Shown: positions 17,575-27,694, counted from the first letter of the stretch. The stretch: 64,000 bases of DNA from Actinosynnema sp. ALI-1.44 (GCF_001984155.1 NZ_MTQO01000050.1:372001-436000), one strand, 5' to 3'. The notes: generated by a model from the sequence alone, not told the origin. Made by a program: numbers and translations.

Positions 17575-18505
17575 CACCACTACCACCACGACCGCGGCGG
17601 CGAGCGGCATCGAGATCGCCAAGCCCCGCAAGCAATGGCAGGTCGTCCTGCGCCGGTTCTTCCGGCACAAGGCGGCCATCGCCGGGCTGATCATCTTCGC
17701 GCTGCTCGTCCTGGTCGCGATCTTCGGTCCGATGCTGTGGAAGTACGCGGCATCGGACCTCAACCTCGGCCGCTACAAGTCCCCGAGCGCCGACCACCCG
17801 TTCGGCACCGGGCAGATCGGTGACGACCTGTTCGCCAAGGTGCTCAGCGGTACCGGCTTCTCGATGCAGATCGCGATCGTCGCCGCGTTGGTCAACACCA
17901 TCGTCGGCGTCGTGCTCGGCGCGATCGCCGGTTACTACCGCGGCTGGGTCGACAGCGCCGTCTCGCGGTTGACCGACCTCGTGCTGATGATCCCGACCTT
18001 CCTCATCGCCGCGGTGCTGTCGCGCAGCACGTTCTCCACCGCGGAGATCGCCAGCGGCGGCGGGTCGAGCAACTGGCTGCAGGTGGCCATCATCCTCGGC
18101 TTCACCAACTGGATGATCGTCGCGCGGACGGTCCGGGGCATGGTGCTCTCGCTGCGGGAGAAGGAGTTCGTCGAGGCCGCCAAGGCGCTCGGCGGCGGCC
18201 CCGGCCGAGTGATCTTCAAGCACATCCTGCCCAACACGATGGACGTGGTGATCGTCAACGCCACGATCTGCGTCGCGCAGGCGGTGCTGCTCGAGTCCGC
18301 GCTGTCGTTCGTCGGGCTCGGCGTCCAGTACCCGGACACGTCGCTCGGCCTGCTGATCAGCGAGAACCAGAACGAGTTGCTGGTGCATCCGTGGCTGTTC
18401 TACTTCCCGTTCATCTTCATCGTGCTGATCTCGCTGTCGGTCAACTTCATCGGTGACGGCCTGCGTGACGCGTTCGACCCACGGCAGAAGAGGGTGCGGG
18501 CATGA
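17567..18505 (+). CDS. Oligopeptide ABC transporter permease (DppC-like)
   Basis: A 312-residue second permease. An N-terminal hydrophilic stretch rich in Thr precedes the OppC-N segment (FFRHKAAIAGLIIFALLVLV), and the EAA loop is FVEAAKALGGGPGRVIFKHI. It starts at TTG and overlaps the DppB-like stop by 8 nt and the ATPase start by 4 nt. It pairs with the DppB-like protein. Confidence 0.93.
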   Translation: MADTTTTTTAAASGIEIAKPRKQWQVVLRRFFRHKAAIAGLIIFALLVLVAIFGPMLWKYAASDLNLGRYKSPSADHPFGTGQIGDDLFAKVLSGTGFSMQIAIVAALVNTIVGVVLGAIAGYYRGWVDSAVSRLTDLVLMIPTFLIAAVLSRSTFSTAEIASGGGSSNWLQVAIILGFTNWMIVARTVRGMVLSLREKEFVEAAKALGGGPGRVIFKHILPNTMDVVIVNATICVAQAVLLESALSFVGLGVQYPDTSLGLLISENQNELLVHPWLFYFPFIFIVLISLSVNFIGDGLRDAFDPRQKRVRA

Positions 18506-19689
18506 GTGACTTCACAGACTTCGGCGACACCGCGCTCAAGGGTGCGCAGCCGGAGGACCGGGCCACCGGTGGCCTGCTCGAGGTCACCGACCTCTCGGTG
18601 GACTTCAACACCGAGGACGGCGCCGTGCACGCGGTGCGCAACGTGTCGTTCTCCTTGGGCCAGCGGGAAGTTCTCGGCATCGTCGGCGAGTCGGGTTCCG
18701 GCAAGTCGGTGTCGTCGATGGCGATCATGGGGTTGCTTCCCAAGACCGCCAAGGTGACCGGCTCGATCAAGTTCCAGGGTGAGGAACTCGTCGGCCTGAC
18801 CTACAAGCAGATGCGGGGTTACCGCGGCAACAAGATCGCCATGATCTTCCAGGATCCGATGACTTCGCTCAACCCGGTTTTCACGGTCGGCTACCAGCTG
18901 GCCGAGGCATACCGGGCGCACCACGCCGTCTCCAAGGCGGCGGCGTGGTCCAAGGCGGTGGAGACCCTCGCCCTGGTGGGCATCCCGCAGCCGGACCGGC
19001 GGGCGAAGCAGTACCCGCACGAGTTCTCCGGCGGTATGCGCCAGCGCGCGGTGATCGGCATGTCGATCATCAACGATCCTGAGCTGATCATCGCCGACGA
19101 GCCGACCACCGCGCTCGACGTGACCGTGCAGGCGCAGATCCTCGAGACGCTGCTGAACATCCGCGACGAGACCAACGCCGCGATCGTGATGATCACCCAC
19201 GACCTGGGTGTCGTCGCGGGCATGGTCGACCGCGTGCAGGTGATGTACGGCGGCACAGTGGTGGAGACCGGAGGCGTGCACGACGTCTTCGAGTCGCCGA
19301 GGATGCCGTACACCGTCGGCCTGCTCGGTTCCATCCCCAACCCGGCACTGCTGGGCAGGCGGCTCACCCCGATCAAGGGCGCGCCGCCGTCGCTGATGAA
19401 CCTGCCGAGCGGGTGCGTGTTCTCGCCCCGCTGCCCGATCGTCACGGACGAGTGCCACTCCGGTGAGCCCCCGCTCGTGCAGACGGGCAACGACGCGCAC
19501 AAGGCACGCTGCATCCGGTGGGAGCACCTCGCCGGGATCGACGACCCGCAGCGGCTCTTCGCCACCGACGAGATCGGTGTCGTGGAGAACCCGGCCGCCC
19601 TCGTGGCGGAGGCACCGGACCTGGTGCAGGTCGAGGATCTGGCCGACGTGGAGAAGCGGCTGGACGAGCAGCGGGCGGAGGACGCATGA
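18502..19689 (+). CDS. Oligopeptide ABC transporter ATPase (DppD-like)
   Basis: A 395-residue ATPase with Walker A GESGSGKS, signature FSGGMRQR, Walker [13 protein letters not shown] and the switch His (MITHDLG). It carries the C-terminal oligopeptide-transporter extension with the CxFxPRC-type cysteine cluster ([10 protein letters not shown]), and a family-atypical tail of about 60 residues rich in Glu/Asp. It is coupled to both neighbours by 4-nt overlaps. Confidence 0.95.
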   Translation: MSDFTDFGDTALKGAQPEDRATGGLLEVTDLSVDFNTEDGAVHAVRNVSFSLGQREVLGIVGESGSGKSVSSMAIMGLLPKTAKVTGSIKFQGEELVGLTYKQMRGYRGNKIAMIFQDPMTSLNPVFTVGYQLAEAYRAHHAVSKAAAWSKAVETLALVGIPQPDRRAKQYPHEFSGGMRQRAVIGMSIINDPELIIADEPTTALDVTVQAQILETLLNIRDETNAAIVMITHDLGVVAGMVDRVQVMYGGTVVETGGVHDVFESPRMPYTVGLLGSIPNPALLGRRLTPIKGAPPSLMNLPSGCVFSPRCPIVTDECHSGEPPLVQTGNDAHKARCIRWEHLAGIDDPQRLFATDEIGVVENPAALVAEAPDLVQVEDLADVEKRLDEQRAEDA

Positions 19690-20720
19690 GCGCACAGGCG
19701 CTTGAAGTGAAGAAGGACACGGGCACCGCACCCCTGCTCGAGGTCGACGACCTGGTCAAGACGTTCCCGGTGCGCGGCGGTGGGATCATCCCGCGCACGG
19801 TCGGCCAGGTGCACGCCGTGTCGGGTGTGAGCTTCTCGTTGGCCGAAGGCGAAACGCTCGGCCTTGTCGGTGAGTCCGGCTGTGGCAAGTCCACGACCGG
19901 CCGTGCCGTGCTGCAACTGCACAAGCCCACATCGGGCTCGGTGAAGTTCGACGGCAAGGAACTGACCACGTTGGGCACCCGCGACATGCGCGCGGTCCGC
20001 CGGGACATGCAGATCGTGTTCCAGGACCCGTACGCGTCGCTGAACCCGCGCTGGCAGATCAACGACATCGTGTCGGAGCCGTTCAACATCCACGGCTTCC
20101 AGGGGTCGGACGCGGAGCGCCAGCAGCGGGTGGACGAGCTGCTCGAGCTCGTCGGCCTCAACCCGGAGCACCGCAACCGCTACGGCCACGAGTTCTCCGG
20201 CGGTCAGCGGCAGCGCATCGGCATCGCCCGCGCGCTGGCGCTCAACCCCCGGATGGTCGTCCTGGACGAGCCGGTGTCCGCGTTGGACGTCTCGGTGCAG
20301 GCCGGTGTGGTCAACCTGCTGGAGGAGCTGCAGGAACGCTTCAACCTGGCGTACCTGTTCGTGGCGCACGACCTGTCCGTGGTGCGGCACATCTCACACC
20401 GCGTGGCCGTGATGTACCTGGGCAAGATCGTCGAGATCGGGCCGAGGGAGGACATCTACAACCGGCCGACCCACCCGTACACGCAGGCGCTGCTGTCCGC
20501 CGTGCCGGTGCCCGACCCGCGCCAGGAGCGGGAACGGCAGCGGATCGTGCTCACCGGTGACGTGCCCAGCCCGGTCAACCCGCCGTCGGGCTGCCGGTTC
20601 CGGACACGCTGCTGGAAGGCGCAGGACATCTGCTCGCAGGAGGAACCACCGCTGGTCCCGCACGGTTCGGGCGGTCTGGCCTCGGCGTGTCACTTCGCTG
20701 AGGAACGCCAGGTGCTCTGA
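19686..20720 (+). CDS. Oligopeptide ABC transporter ATPase (DppF-like)
   Basis: The 344-residue second ATPase has Walker [10 protein letters not shown], signature FSGGQRQR, Walker [13 protein letters not shown] and the C-terminal cysteine cluster ([15 protein letters not shown]). The ATG overlaps the stop of the DppD-like gene (ATGA). It closes the importer operon; a stem-loop overlaps its stop codon. Confidence 0.95.
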   Translation: MSAQALEVKKDTGTAPLLEVDDLVKTFPVRGGGIIPRTVGQVHAVSGVSFSLAEGETLGLVGESGCGKSTTGRAVLQLHKPTSGSVKFDGKELTTLGTRDMRAVRRDMQIVFQDPYASLNPRWQINDIVSEPFNIHGFQGSDAERQQRVDELLELVGLNPEHRNRYGHEFSGGQRQRIGIARALALNPRMVVLDEPVSALDVSVQAGVVNLLEELQERFNLAYLFVAHDLSVVRHISHRVAVMYLGKIVEIGPREDIYNRPTHPYTQALLSAVPVPDPRQERERQRIVLTGDVPSPVNPPSGCRFRTRCWKAQDICSQEEPPLVPHGSGGLASACHFAEERQVL

Positions 20721-20735
20721 CCTGAGTGGCGTTCC
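20702..20735 (+). terminator. Candidate terminator of the peptide-importer operon
   Basis: Nine-bp perfect arms GGAACGCCA and TGGCGTTCC bracket the stop of the last ATPase gene. There is no T-tract; it overlaps the mshB promoter region. Confidence 0.45.
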
Positions 20736-20748
20736 ATAGGCTGGTGTC

Positions 20749-21594
20749 GTGATGCTGACTGCTCCGCCGAGGCTGCTGCTGGTCCACGCCCACCCGGACG
20801 ACGAGAGTCTCTGGACAGGCGGGACCATCGCGAAGTACGCGGCCAACGGTGCCCATGTCACCCTCGTGACCTGCACGCTGGGCGAGGAGGGCGAGATCAT
20901 CCCCGATGGTCTCGCCCTCCTGGCTGCCGGCGAGTCCGACCAGCTCGGCGGCTACCGCAACGGCGAGCTGCGGGCGGCGTGCGCGGCGCTCGGCGTCGTC
21001 GACCACCGGTACCTCGGCGGGATCGGCCGCTGGCGTGACTCCGGAATGGTCGGTGTGCCGTCCAACCAGCACTCGAGGGCCTTCATCAACGGTGACTTCA
21101 CCGAGCAGGCCGAGCAGCTGCTGGCGATCCTGCGGGAGGTCAAGCCGGACGTCGTCGTCACGTACGGACCGGACGGCGGGTACGGCCACCCCGACCACAT
21201 CCGTGCGCACGAAGTCACCACCGTGGCTTGTGCACAGGCCGATGTCCGCCGGGTCTTCCACGTGGTGACGTCCGAGCGGGCCACGAACGCGGGCGTGGCC
21301 GAACTGGCCGCGGTCGCCGACCTGCCGTACCGGCTGCCGGAGCCGGGCGAACTCCCGGTCACGCCGGACGACGAGATCACCACGGTCGTGCCGATCGCCG
21401 ACCACCTCGACGCGAAACTGCGCGCGTTGCGGGCACACCAGACCCAGGTCACCGTTTGGCAGGACGACTCGGGCTCGTCGTGCTACGCGTTGTCGAACGA
21501 CATCGCGCAGCCGATCGTCGGCCACGAGTACTACATCCTGGCCAGCGGCAGGCCGGACGGCGCCGATGCGGACCTGTTCGGCGGGCTCGGATGA
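20749..21594 (+). CDS. mshB: Mycothiol biosynthesis deacetylase MshB
   Basis: A 281-residue LmbE/PIG-L zinc deacetylase. It removes acetyl from GlcNAc-inositol in mycothiol synthesis. The zinc motif AHPDDES gives H15 and D18 as ligands, and the GYGHPDHIRAHE motif supplies the third histidine. The GTG start is supported by a TAGGCT hexamer (20737-20742) 6 nt upstream, the leaderless layout. The next gene overlaps by 4 nt, as in mycobacteria (Rv1170-Rv1171). Confidence 0.93.
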   Translation: MMLTAPPRLLLVHAHPDDESLWTGGTIAKYAANGAHVTLVTCTLGEEGEIIPDGLALLAAGESDQLGGYRNGELRAACAALGVVDHRYLGGIGRWRDSGMVGVPSNQHSRAFINGDFTEQAEQLLAILREVKPDVVVTYGPDGGYGHPDHIRAHEVTTVACAQADVRRVFHVVTSERATNAGVAELAAVADLPYRLPEPGELPVTPDDEITTVVPIADHLDAKLRALRAHQTQVTVWQDDSGSSCYALSNDIAQPIVGHEYYILASGRPDGADADLFGGLG

Positions 21595-21998
21595 CCCCGG
21601 GCAACGCGCTGAGGCTGCTCGGCCTGCTCGTGGGCAGCTTCGTCCTCGCCGTCGTGGAGTTGCTGTACCTGCCGTTGCGGTTCGACGGCACGATGCTGCC
21701 GATGATCGGTGACAGCCTCGTGTTCCCGATCTCCGCCGTGGTCGCGGCGGTGACGATGCCGTGGCTGGTCAAGGCGGCAGGCAGGATCTCACCACGGGTG
21801 CTGGTGGCCGGTTCGCCGTTGTGGGTGTGGCTGCTGTGCGTGCTCGTCTCGGCGTTTCCCGGGCCCGGCGGTGACGTCGTGCTGATCGGCGACTGGCGGG
21901 CGTTGCTGCTGCTCGGCTGTGGCGCGTTGAGCGGCGCGGTGACGTTGGGCAGCCTGCTCGGCCAGGCGCAGGCCAGGAAATTTTCCCGGCAGGCCTAG
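21591..21998 (+). CDS. Four-TM membrane protein of mshB locus
   Basis: A 135-residue hydrophobic protein with four predicted membrane segments (about residues 8-28, 40-60, 72-88 and 100-122). The ATG overlaps the mshB stop. A conserved membrane protein (Rv1171-like) sits in the same place in mycobacteria. No catalytic motif is visible and the function is unknown. Confidence 0.8.
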   Translation: MTPGNALRLLGLLVGSFVLAVVELLYLPLRFDGTMLPMIGDSLVFPISAVVAAVTMPWLVKAAGRISPRVLVAGSPLWVWLLCVLVSAFPGPGGDVVLIGDWRALLLLGCGALSGAVTLGSLLGQAQARKFSRQA

Positions 21999-22047
21999 GC
22001 ACCAGGCCTCTGCGGAACCGGGCCGCGGCCAGGCCAGGCTCGATCCC

Positions 22048-22884
22048 ATGACGTCGACGGGGCTGGTGGAGACTGCCCGCGCGGGGGACCTCGACGCGCT
22101 GGGGGAGCGGGTTTCGGACGTGGTGGGGCGGTCGATCCGGCACGACGGCTACTACCTGCAGGGGCTCGATCCGTCGGGGATCGAGTCGTTCGGCGTGGGG
22201 TCGCTCGGTCCCGGCGCTCATCGATTGCGGATTCCGTTGGTGAGCGGGAGACGCCGGTACGGACTGCTCACCCTGTGGCGGCATGACGAAGAGTTCGAAA
22301 CGACTCCGGTGCCGTTCGGCCGGACCTTCGCGCCGGTGTTGCGTGAGTACGTCACGTCGGCCGCTTTGGCGCGGTCCGCTCGCCCGTTGCCGCCGGGAGT
22401 GCTTGTGGTCGGCCGGGATCGCGTCACCGCGATGAGCGCGGAAGCGCGGGCGTGGCTGGCGGCGATTCCACATTGGACGAAATGGGAGCGTGGCGCGCTG
22501 CCGCGCGTGGCGATCCGGCAGCTGTCGAAGGCGGCCCGGCTTGCCCTGGTGGACAAGCGGAAGCCTCGTGCGGTCACGTGTGTGCCGGCGGCGCGGTGCG
22601 GCCAGTGGGTCGAGATCCACGGCCAGGTGCTGGCCGACGACCTGACGCTGATCATCCGTCCGGCCAGCGGCGCGCGGCTGGTGTCGTCGTTGAGCTGGTG
22701 GTACGGGATCACGCCGCGTGAGCGCCAGGTGCTGGACCTGGTGTGCGAGGGCGGTTCGGCGAAACGGATCGCGCGGGTGCTCGAACTGTCGACGCACACC
22801 GTGAACGAGTACCTCCAGTCGATCTACCGCAAGACCCGCTCGAGCGGCCGGGACGAACTGGTCGCCCTGCTTCTGCAAGGGTGA
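22048..22884 (+). CDS. LuxR-family HTH transcriptional regulator
   Basis: A 278-residue regulator. The C-terminal LuxR helix-turn-helix reads TPRERQVLDLVCEGGSAKRI followed by STHTVNEYLQSIYRKT. The N-terminal 200 residues do not look like a receiver or a large NTPase and may be a GAF/PAS-type sensor. The downstream metallo-beta-lactamase gene starts at or overlaps its stop, so that gene may be co-regulated. Confidence 0.85.
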   Translation: MTSTGLVETARAGDLDALGERVSDVVGRSIRHDGYYLQGLDPSGIESFGVGSLGPGAHRLRIPLVSGRRRYGLLTLWRHDEEFETTPVPFGRTFAPVLREYVTSAALARSARPLPPGVLVVGRDRVTAMSAEARAWLAAIPHWTKWERGALPRVAIRQLSKAARLALVDKRKPRAVTCVPAARCGQWVEIHGQVLADDLTLIIRPASGARLVSSLSWWYGITPRERQVLDLVCEGGSAKRIARVLELSTHTVNEYLQSIYRKTRSSGRDELVALLLQG

Positions 22885-22889
22885 ACGCC

Positions 22890-23612
22890 ATGCGCATCAC
22901 CGTTCTCGGAAGTTGTGGGGCGTGGCCGGAACCCGGCCGGGCGTGCAGTGGCTTCCTGGTCGAGCACGACGGTTTCCGGCTGGTGCTGGACATGGGGTTC
23001 GGCGTGGCGTCCCGGCTGTTCGAGGTGTGCCCGGCCTCGTCGGTCGACGCGGTCGCGGTGACACACGAGCATCCCGATCACTGCGTCGACCTGAACGCGT
23101 TGCTGCGAGCCAGGTACTACGCCGACGCGCCACGGATTCCCTTGTACTGCACGCCGGGTGTTGTGCGCAGGCTCAGCGTGGTCGAGCCGCGGCCGCCGCT
23201 GTCGGACGCGTTCGACATCTTCGACCTGCCGGGCGCGTACCGGGTGGGCCCGTTCGAGCTGACCGGGATCGCGTTGCCGCACCACGTGCCGAACTCGGGG
23301 ATCCGGCTGGTCACGCGGGACACGGTGTTGGCGTACACCGGTGACACCGGTCCGGTTCCGGCGTTGGTGGAGCTGGCGAGGGACGCGGACGTGTTCATCT
23401 CGGAAGCGACGCTCACCGAGCCCCAGGACGAGCCGCGCACGCTGATGAGCGCACGGGAGGCCGGGGAGGTGGCCGCCCGCGCCGGCGCGAAACGCCTGTT
23501 GCTGACACATTTCTGGCCGGGGAGCGACCGTGCGGCCGCGGTCGAGCGGGCAGCGGCGGTCTTTTCGGGTGATATCGCTGCGGCTTCCGAAGGCATGGAA
23601 CTACGCTGCTGA
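22890..23612 (+). CDS. Metallo-beta-lactamase-fold hydrolase (RNase Z/ElaC-like)
   Basis: A 240-residue MBL-fold protein. It begins MRITVLGSCGAWPEPGRACSG and has the metal motif THEHPDHCVD, a later ligand in GIALPHHVPNSG, and D in AYTGDTG. A final histidine sits in LLLTHFWPG. The family includes cAMP phosphodiesterases and ribonuclease-Z-like enzymes. I use ATG 22890; GTG 22881 would overlap the LuxR stop. The substrate is unknown. Confidence 0.85.
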   Translation: MRITVLGSCGAWPEPGRACSGFLVEHDGFRLVLDMGFGVASRLFEVCPASSVDAVAVTHEHPDHCVDLNALLRARYYADAPRIPLYCTPGVVRRLSVVEPRPPLSDAFDIFDLPGAYRVGPFELTGIALPHHVPNSGIRLVTRDTVLAYTGDTGPVPALVELARDADVFISEATLTEPQDEPRTLMSAREAGEVAARAGAKRLLLTHFWPGSDRAAAVERAAAVFSGDIAAASEGMELRC

Positions 23613-23615
23613 GCT

Positions 23616-24401
23616 GTGGCAGAGGCGATCACCGATCAGCACGTGGCCGTTGTCCTGCGCGTGTTCGTGCGCAGGTGCGACCCGATGGTGCACCGTCTGC
23701 GAGATGACGGTGAACCGGTCGAAGTGGACGAAACAGACCCGGATGTCGATCGGTCCATCGTGGACAAGGTCAAGTCCGTCGTCGCCAGCATCAAGCGGCC
23801 GGGCATGAAGGGCTGGGGCCAGCTGCCGATCGACGAGCGCGTGGACTGGTGGATCAGCCGCGTCGGCCGGTTCACCTCACTGCTGGCCTCGGTGACCGGC
23901 CTGGCCGGGGTGTGGGGCGACCGGCTGCCGCTGCAGGACATGCTCGGCTCGGCGAGCCAGGGGCTGCTGTTGTGCGCCATCGCTTCCGAACGCGGCGTGG
24001 ACGACATCGGCGTGAAGGTCCGGCTGCTCGCCTCGATCCTGTTCGACCGCGACATCGACATGCAGACCGCGCGGGGCAAGGGCGACGCGGCCGCCGACGA
24101 GGAGATGGTCGCCAAGCTGACCGAGGACCAGGACGGCCCCCCGGTCGAGGAGGTCGAGGAACCGGTCAAGGGCAGGAAGTTCGGCGTCAAGGCCGGGTTC
24201 AAGTGGCTGTGGCGGCAGGCCAGGATCCTCTTCTCCATCACCGGTGAGCTGGAGAAACGCCCGCAGGGCCGCTTCTACCACAAGGCAGTGGGCATGCTGC
24301 CCGTCGTCGGCATGGCCGGTGACTACCTCGGCGAGCGCTCAGCGTTGAAACGCGCCGCCAAACGCGGCAGCAAGTGGCTGACTCAGCAGGGGATCCAGTA
24401 G
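23616..24401 (+). CDS. Conserved hypothetical protein
   Basis: A 261-residue protein that I do not recognise. It has a hydrophobic central stretch (about residues 83-130, LLASVTGLAGVWGDRLPLQD onward) and a Lys/Arg-rich helix near 190-210 (KAGFKWLWRQARILFSITGE). The remainder is charged. It may be a soluble or membrane-peripheral protein. It follows the MBL gene by 3 bp, so the two are probably one transcript. It ends inside the convergent GNAT gene by 19 bp. Confidence 0.7.
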   Translation: MAEAITDQHVAVVLRVFVRRCDPMVHRLRDDGEPVEVDETDPDVDRSIVDKVKSVVASIKRPGMKGWGQLPIDERVDWWISRVGRFTSLLASVTGLAGVWGDRLPLQDMLGSASQGLLLCAIASERGVDDIGVKVRLLASILFDRDIDMQTARGKGDAAADEEMVAKLTEDQDGPPVEEVEEPVKGRKFGVKAGFKWLWRQARILFSITGELEKRPQGRFYHKAVGMLPVVGMAGDYLGERSALKRAAKRGSKWLTQQGIQ

Positions 24402-25108
24402 CGGTAGCGGTGGTGTTCGGTGCACCCGAACCCCTCGTAGAGACGGATCGCGGGGTCGTTGTGCTCTGCGACCTGCAACGCCTGCCGCGTGGCGCCCTTG
24501 GCGTGCGCCCACGCGTAGAGCGTCTTGAGCAACCCGACGGCCAGCCCTTGCCGCCGGTACGCCGGTCGCACGGCCAAGCGAGCCACGTGCAGCAGGTCGC
24601 CCACCACAGCGCCACGCACCGCCGCGACAACCTGACCGTCGCGTTCGAGCACGCCGTAGCCAACGCCCGGGGCCGAGGACAGCACGTGCCGCTGGGCGGC
24701 GGTCGGCTGATCGGACCCGGCCGTGAGCTCCCACCACTGAGTTGACGGAGTGTCGTCGACACGTGCGCCCTCATGTTCGCCTGGAGCGAGTGGTCCGGTC
24801 ATCACGAGTGATTCCGCGCCTCCCGGGTGGTCCAGGTGGACCCTCCACCCCAGTCGGCCGATCACGGAGTCCAGCACTGTGCCGATCACCACGTGCGCCG
24901 TCGGCGCGATGCCGTTGCGCTCGGCGAAACCCGCCGACCTGCGCAGCGCGGTCGGCACGTCGACACCGGGATCTCCGCAGGTCAAGGTGCTGTTGGCGCG
25001 CCCGGTGAACCCGCCTGCCGCCCGCATTCGCCAGTCGCCGAGCGGCTCGTCCACCAGGGCGGGCCAGGCCTGCGCGCAGTCGTGCTCCAAGCGGGTGACA
25101 ACGTCCAT
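24383..25108 (-). CDS. GNAT-family N-acetyltransferase
   Basis: A 241-residue protein with a C-terminal GNAT fold. The acetyl-CoA loop is RLAVRPAYRRQGLAVGLL (the Q/RxxGxG pattern) and the final strand is AIRLYEGFGCTEHHRYRYW. About 130 N-terminal residues lack clear motifs and may be a degenerate first GNAT repeat. ATG 25108 was chosen because the longer frame has no ribosome site. The substrate is unknown. Confidence 0.85.
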   Translation of the reverse strand: MDVVTRLEHDCAQAWPALVDEPLGDWRMRAAGGFTGRANSTLTCGDPGVDVPTALRRSAGFAERNGIAPTAHVVIGTVLDSVIGRLGWRVHLDHPGGAESLVMTGPLAPGEHEGARVDDTPSTQWWELTAGSDQPTAAQRHVLSSAPGVGYGVLERDGQVVAAVRGAVVGDLLHVARLAVRPAYRRQGLAVGLLKTLYAWAHAKGATRQALQVAEHNDPAIRLYEGFGCTEHHRYRYWIPC

Positions 25109-25263
25109 GCCGCGATTGTGCAGCGTGGTGCCCTTCCGCCTTGCTGAGATCCTTGTCACCCTCTGACACCGGTTAGTCGTCGGGGGCATGGACGGGGGAT
25201 ACTTGCGATTAACGCGTCTTCCCGAACGCGCGTGTACCAGGTTTCACAAAGGAGCAGAGCACC

Positions 25264-25590
25264 GTGACCTACGTCATCGCCGAGCCCTGCGTCGACTTGC
25301 TCGACAAGGCGTGCATCGAGGAGTGCCCGGTCGACTGTATTTACGAGGGCGACCGGATGCTCTACATCCACCCTGACGAGTGCGTCGACTGCGGTGCCTG
25401 CGAGCCGGTCTGTCCGGTGGAGGCCATCTACTACGAGGACGACGTCCCCGATCAGTGGAAGGACTACACCAAGGCCAACGTCGACTTCTTCGACGAGCTC
25501 GGTTCGCCGGGCGGGGCGTCGAAGGTCGGTAAGGTCGCCGCCGACCCGCAGTGGATCAAGGACCTGGAACAGCGCGAGACCGAGCATTGA
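25264..25590 (+). CDS. fdxA: Seven-iron ferredoxin FdxA/FdxC
   Basis: A 108-residue [3Fe-4S][4Fe-4S] ferredoxin. Cysteines C9, C17, C21, C25 and C40, C43, C46, C50 are in the pattern of actinobacterial FdxC, with the second centre in [14 protein letters not shown]. It starts at GTG after AAGGAG. The stop overlaps the dapC start (TTGA), matching the fdxC-dapC order of mycobacteria. It acts as a low-potential electron carrier in the cytoplasm. Confidence 0.95.
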   Translation: MTYVIAEPCVDLLDKACIEECPVDCIYEGDRMLYIHPDECVDCGACEPVCPVEAIYYEDDVPDQWKDYTKANVDFFDELGSPGGASKVGKVAADPQWIKDLEQRETEH

Positions 25591-26675
25591 TCACGGGTCT
25601 GCCCGACTTCCCGTGGGACTCGCTCGCGGGTCCCACGGCCAAGGCTCGTGAGCACCGCGACGGCGTGGTCGACCTCTCGGTCGGCACACCCGTCGACCCG
25701 GTGCCCGAGAAGATCAGGGCAGCACTCGCAGCGGTGTCGGATCGTGCCGGATACCCCACCACACACGGCACACCGGAACTGCGTGCGGCGGCGGTCCAGG
25801 CGCTGAGCCGCCGTTTCGACGTCGACACGGTCACGGCGAAGGACATCCTGCCGACGATCGGGTCGAAGGAGCTGGTCGCCTGGCTGCCGACGCTGCTGGG
25901 CACGAGCCCGGGGTCGATCGTCGTGATCCCGGAGCTGGCGTACCCGACGTACGAGGTCGGCGCCCTGCTCGCCGGGGCGGCGGTGGTGCGCACGGACGGC
26001 CTGACAGCACTGGGCCCGCAGAAGCCGTCGATCATCTGGCTGAACTCGCCGTCGAACCCGACGGGCCGTGTGCTCCCGGTCGCCCACCTGCGCAAGGTGG
26101 TCACCTGGGCGCGGGAACGCGGCGCGACGGTGATCTCGGACGAGTGCTACCTGTCCCTCGGCTGGGACACGGAGCCCGTGTCCGTGCTGCACCCCTCGGT
26201 GAACGAGGGCAGCACCCAGGGGCTCCTGGCGGTGCACTCGCTGTCGAAGTCGTCGAGCTTGGCCGGGTACCGAGCGGGGTTCGTCACGGGGGACCCGGCG
26301 CTGGTGGCCGGTCTGCTGTCGGTCCGCAAGCACGCGGGGATGATCGTGCCCCGGCCGGTCCAGGAAGCCATGACGGCGGCCCTGTCCGACGACGACCACG
26401 TCAAGGTGCAGAAGGAGCGGTACCGCGTGAGGCGGGACGTGCTGAAGGCGGCGCTGACCGAGGCGGGTTTCAAGATCGACCACTCCGAGGCGGGCCTGTA
26501 CCTGTGGGCCACGCGCGGCGAGGACGCATGGCAGACCGTGTCGTGGTTCGCCGACCGCGGCGTCCTGGTCGCGCCCGGGACGATCTACGGCCCCACGGGT
26601 TCGCAGCACGTTCGGGTGGCCCTGACCGCGACGGACGAGCGGGTGGCAGCCGCGGCGGCCCGGCTCACTGCGTGA
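25587..26675 (+). CDS. dapC: Succinyldiaminopimelate transaminase DapC
   Basis: A 362-residue fold-type I PLP aminotransferase. It makes N-succinyl-L,L-diaminopimelate in the succinylase branch of lysine/peptidoglycan synthesis. The PLP lysine is in [15 protein letters not shown] and the [12 protein letters not shown] motif binds the cofactor. TTG 25587 overlaps the ferredoxin stop. dapD and dapE lie about 1-4 kb downstream, so three steps of the pathway are here. Confidence 0.92.
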   Translation: MITGLPDFPWDSLAGPTAKAREHRDGVVDLSVGTPVDPVPEKIRAALAAVSDRAGYPTTHGTPELRAAAVQALSRRFDVDTVTAKDILPTIGSKELVAWLPTLLGTSPGSIVVIPELAYPTYEVGALLAGAAVVRTDGLTALGPQKPSIIWLNSPSNPTGRVLPVAHLRKVVTWARERGATVISDECYLSLGWDTEPVSVLHPSVNEGSTQGLLAVHSLSKSSSLAGYRAGFVTGDPALVAGLLSVRKHAGMIVPRPVQEAMTAALSDDDHVKVQKERYRVRRDVLKAALTEAGFKIDHSEAGLYLWATRGEDAWQTVSWFADRGVLVAPGTIYGPTGSQHVRVALTATDERVAAAAARLTA

Positions 26676-26683
26676 TCTCCTGA

Positions 26684-26706
26684 GCCGTGTCCCGCGTGGG
26701 CACGGC
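26684..26706. terminator. Bidirectional terminator between dapC and CHAD gene
   Basis: GCCGTGTCCC (26684-26693) pairs with GGGCACGGC (26698-26706) with one bulged T and a 4-nt loop. It lies between two convergent genes. Confidence 0.5.
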
Positions 26707-26715
26707 CCAGTTGTG

Positions 26716-27654
26716 TCAGCCGGTTTTGCGGTTGAACTCGGCGGCGAAGGCCGCGACCGCGTCCCACCTGTCTCGCCACTGTGACCGGTAGGCGAGGCGG
26801 CGGGCGTGTTCGCGTTCGACGAGGCGTCCGGCGACGAAGATCACGGCGGCGTCGTCCTGGCCTTGCAGCAGGCGGCGGATGGTCTCCTCCGCGACGGCCG
26901 CGTCCTGGTGCTCGCCGAGGACTTCCTGGAACGCCTTGGTGGCCTTGATCAGCTGCTTGACCGGTTCCTTCCCGGCGGGCCCGACCAGTTCGGCGGCGTA
27001 ACGCAAACGCTTGCCCTTGATTCGTAGGGCGTGCAGCTGCTCGTCGACCGGGTCGTCGCCCATGGCCGCCACGGCCTTGAACAGCTTGCGGTACGGGCGG
27101 TAGATGACGCTGACCACCGCGTTGTCCACCACCCGGTCCGCACTGTCCGAAGTGGTCTGCGGGGCGGACGCCGTGGCCGCGGCCAGCGACGTCAGCAGCG
27201 CGGTGTAGCGCTTGGTGCGCAACGCGGCCAGCATCCGGCGCCGTGCCGCCTTCCGCTCCGCGACCAGCCCGCCGAGCAGGCGCTCGACCGCAGCTCGTTC
27301 CTCGTCGTCGAACCCGGCCGCTTCCGCTCGCAGCCGGTCGAGCTGCACGTCGATGTCGCGCACCCGGCCGAGCGCGTTGCCCAGCCACTTGAGTTCGACC
27401 TGCAGCGGAGACACCACGTCGCCGAGCCCGGCGCCGTCCGCGTTGACCGCTGCGCGGAGGCGCCGGATGGTGACGCGCATCTGGTGCAGGTCCTCCGGGT
27501 CCACTCCGGACTTGGTGCCCGCCTCGTGCGCGAGGAGCGCCCGCAGCTGACTGTCCAGCCGCACGCGAACGTGAACGGCTGGCGGGTCCTTGCGACGGGC
27601 CGTAACCGGCTCAGGCGGCAGCCCCAGGTCCACGGGCGTCAGAGAAGTGGTCAC
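26716..27654 (-). CDS. CHAD-domain protein
   Basis: A 312-residue all-helical CHAD domain. It shows the basic and histidine-rich signatures HQMRVTIRRLRAAV near residue 58 and QLHALRIKGKRLRYAAEL near 208, the positions of the polyphosphate-binding residues in the family. CHAD proteins bind polyphosphate or act with CYTH phosphatases. No CYTH gene is adjacent. It starts at GTG. Confidence 0.92.
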   Translation of the reverse strand: MTTSLTPVDLGLPPEPVTARRKDPPAVHVRVRLDSQLRALLAHEAGTKSGVDPEDLHQMRVTIRRLRAAVNADGAGLGDVVSPLQVELKWLGNALGRVRDIDVQLDRLRAEAAGFDDEERAAVERLLGGLVAERKAARRRMLAALRTKRYTALLTSLAAATASAPQTTSDSADRVVDNAVVSVIYRPYRKLFKAVAAMGDDPVDEQLHALRIKGKRLRYAAELVGPAGKEPVKQLIKATKAFQEVLGEHQDAAVAEETIRRLLQGQDDAAVIFVAGRLVEREHARRLAYRSQWRDRWDAVAAFAAEFNRKTG

Positions 27655-27694
27655 ACCATGAATCTTAAGTGAACGAAATGCCTGTTTCCGCCGG

